DNA from: CAJBVG01 sp943360385
GTDB lineage: Bacteria; Bacteroidota; Bacteroidia; Sphingobacteriales; Sphingobacteriaceae
Assembly (NCBI GenBank): GCA_943360385.1
Contig: CALRIM020000146.1
Span: 1-7,727 of the forward strand
Direction: 5' to 3'
Length of the DNA stretch: 7,727 nt
A program made the translations under genes and the position numbers. Below are positions 7,191 through 7,727 of the stretch, piece after piece. Numbering within the stretch: position 1 is the stretch's first letter; each line of letters starts with the position of its first letter. Below the pieces are notes generated by a model. It did not search any database. It was given only the letters and a program-made list of their open reading frames with translations, and was not told the DNA's origin.

Positions 7191-7270
7191 GGAAGTTAGG
7201 TTAGTGAAGGTGTTTCAGAGCATCCCGATTACATCGGGAGTGGTCACTGGTTCGAATCCAGTAGCCTCCA
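7191..7270 (+). pseudogene. Degenerate tRNA-Val-like copy with swapped anticodon arm and intact 3' half (copy C)
   Basis: The 3' part is clear: from TTCAGAGC (7214-7221) on it follows the tRNA, with the arm TCCCG-ATTACAT-CGGGA (UAC in place), a variable loop one base longer (GTGGTC), then T-arm, acceptor 3' strand and discriminator identical to the canonical gene. The 5' half is decayed but spaced like a tRNA. GGAAGTT (7191-7197) differs from GGAGGCT at two bases and still pairs with AGCCTCC except for one A-C mismatch and one T-G. A weak D-stem GTTA/GAGC (7200-7203 with 7218-7221) encloses a 14-nt loop. Most differences are G-to-A or C-to-T, as expected for drift. No promoter box is visible just upstream and a terminator precedes it, so it is probably silent. 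A weakly functional tRNA cannot be fully excluded. Confidence 0.65.
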
Positions 7271-7303
7271 CAAACCTCGACGAAAGTCGGGGTTTTTTTA
7301 TGA
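7242..7303 (+). repeat. 62-nt duplication of tRNA 3' part plus terminator
   Basis: Bases 7242-7303 are identical to 7127-7188 (offset 115): the end of the variable loop, T-arm, acceptor 3' strand, discriminator, spacer, terminator hairpin, T-tract and the following ATGA. Perfect identity including non-coding spacer points to a recent duplication or gene conversion. Confidence 0.9.
7273..7299. terminator. Second copy of the terminator, possibly bidirectional
   Basis: This is the same stem-loop and T7 tract as at 7158-7184. On the minus strand it reads as CCCCGAC-TTTC-GTCGAGG followed by TTTG, starting about 15 nt after the stop of the MbnP-like gene. It may therefore also end that transcript, with a weaker T-tract on that side. 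Confidence 0.8.
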
Positions 7304-7306
7304 AAT

Positions 7307-7727
7307 TTACTCATCGTGCACATGCGCTAAAGTGAACATGTTTTCATAATTATTAGAAATGTTTAAGGAATATGGGGTAAACATTACTGAAGCATGTTTT
7401 GTGAAGTCTACATTAGTATGCCCACTAATAACTTTACTCGCATCAACATAAATATGCACTTCTGGCCATTGTGTTCCTTTCCACTGACGAGCAGAAGCTA
7501 CGTATTCTCTGAAATCAACTTCGGCTGTTCTAATATTATTTATCTCTGGCCCAAATCCTCCTATATGGAATTGATACGCTTGATTCTCGTTAATAGAATC
7601 TGTGGGGTCATTATAATTGCCTTCCATCTTCATGAAAATATAGCCTGAGTTCCATGTCCAATACATGTTAGAGGCCTTACCCGATATGTCTAGAGCTCCT
7701 GTTCGATCACTGAGAGGTTTAGTGCTT
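7307..7727 (-). CDS. MbnP-like protein, C-terminal part (5' truncated by window edge)
   Basis: The frame is open from the right edge to the stop at 7307-7309, giving 139 visible residues; the ATG at 7666 is internal, because in-frame codons upstream (LDISGKASN before MYWTW) continue the domain. The stretch MYWTWNSGYIFMKMEG (21-36), followed by YQFHIGGFG (51-59), a VHIYVDAS strand (90-97) and the ending NNYENMFTLAHVHDE, is the pattern I associate with MbnP-like proteins. These are periplasmic or lipid-anchored proteins linked to copper handling, often encoded beside a diheme MauG/cytochrome c peroxidase-like MbnH. In the methanotroph pair, MbnH converts a tryptophan of MbnP to kynurenine. The tryptophans in MYWTW and six histidines (H54, H91, H103, H111, H135, H137) are candidate modification or metal sites, by inference only. 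Any signal peptide and the partner gene would lie beyond the edge. Confidence 0.75.
   Translation of the reverse strand, partial: STKPLSDRTGALDISGKASNMYWTWNSGYIFMKMEGNYNDPTDSINENQAYQFHIGGFGPEINNIRTAEVDFREYVASARQWKGTQWPEVHIYVDASKVISGHTNVDFTKHASVMFTPYSLNISNNYENMFTLAHVHDE

Larger units (their letters stand above)
7036..7250 (+). repeat. Two identical 30-nt copies of the alternative anticodon-arm block
   Basis: Bases 7036-7065 and 7221-7250 are identical over 30 nt and flank the canonical tRNA. Each contains a perfect 7-bp inverted repeat with a TAC loop (7038-7054 and 7223-7239), followed by GTGGTCACTGG. Identity breaks at both ends. Hairpins of the TCCCGAT...ATCGGGA kind occur as dispersed intergenic palindromes in Bacteroidota (from memory), so the block could be a dispersed repeat that has entered a tRNA gene, or an older tRNA anticodon arm. 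Confidence 0.8.

Noticed and set aside
7011..7303. CRISPR-like array or retron-type structured RNA
   Set aside because: The repeated units are tRNA-Val segments and a tRNA terminator, with only two or three unequal copies, no regular spacers and no cas or reverse transcriptase gene nearby.
7081..7303. tRNA-associated attachment site of an integrated element
   Set aside because: The 62-nt repeat of the tRNA 3' end resembles an att duplication, but the copies are only 115 nt apart, enclose no integrase or cargo, and are better explained by tandem tRNA duplication.
7394..7648. 84-residue plus-strand frame
   Set aside because: It is antisense to the MbnP-like gene, which has a conserved pattern and an open frame to the window edge.

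Overview
The window looks like chromosomal DNA from a member of the Bacteroidota, probably a Flavobacteriia-like or related AT-rich lineage. The reasons are the high A+T content, promoter-like boxes of the Bacteroidota type (TTTG, about 17-18 nt, TAnnTTTG), a lack of clear Shine-Dalgarno sequences, a tRNA without an encoded CCA end, and family members typical of the phylum (large AsmA-like protein, YfhO-like membrane protein, MbnP-like protein). No integrase, transposase, CRISPR array or plasmid gene is visible.

Left part (1-1104, + strand): the 3' end of tilS, whose product modifies tRNA-Ile. It overlaps by 8 nt a small two-helix membrane protein with a possible PH-like cytoplasmic domain. 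A short convergent intergenic gap (1105-1191) carries AT-rich inverted and tandem repeats.

Centre (1192-6906, - strand): a compact three-gene operon transcribed right to left: a large AsmA-like envelope protein, then (8-nt overlap) a YfhO-family polytopic membrane protein, then (11-nt gap) a soluble 2-oxoglutarate/Fe(II) dioxygenase of the isopenicillin-N-synthase type. A plausible promoter lies just upstream of the AsmA gene. The first two genes suggest envelope or glycoconjugate work; the dioxygenase substrate is unknown.

Right part (6964-7303, + strand): a divergent promoter drives a tRNA-Val(UAC) locus with an odd structure. One canonical tRNA lies between two degenerate tRNA-Val relatives. 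Both relatives carry the same alternative anticodon arm, a perfect 7-bp hairpin that still displays UAC. The first relative lacks its 3' end and the second has a decayed 5' half. The canonical tRNA and the second relative are each followed by the same Rho-independent terminator. This is the most unusual part of the window.

Right edge (7307-7727, - strand): the C-terminal part of an MbnP-like protein, a family linked to copper handling and to diheme MauG/cytochrome c peroxidase-like partners. It ends tail-to-tail against the second tRNA terminator.
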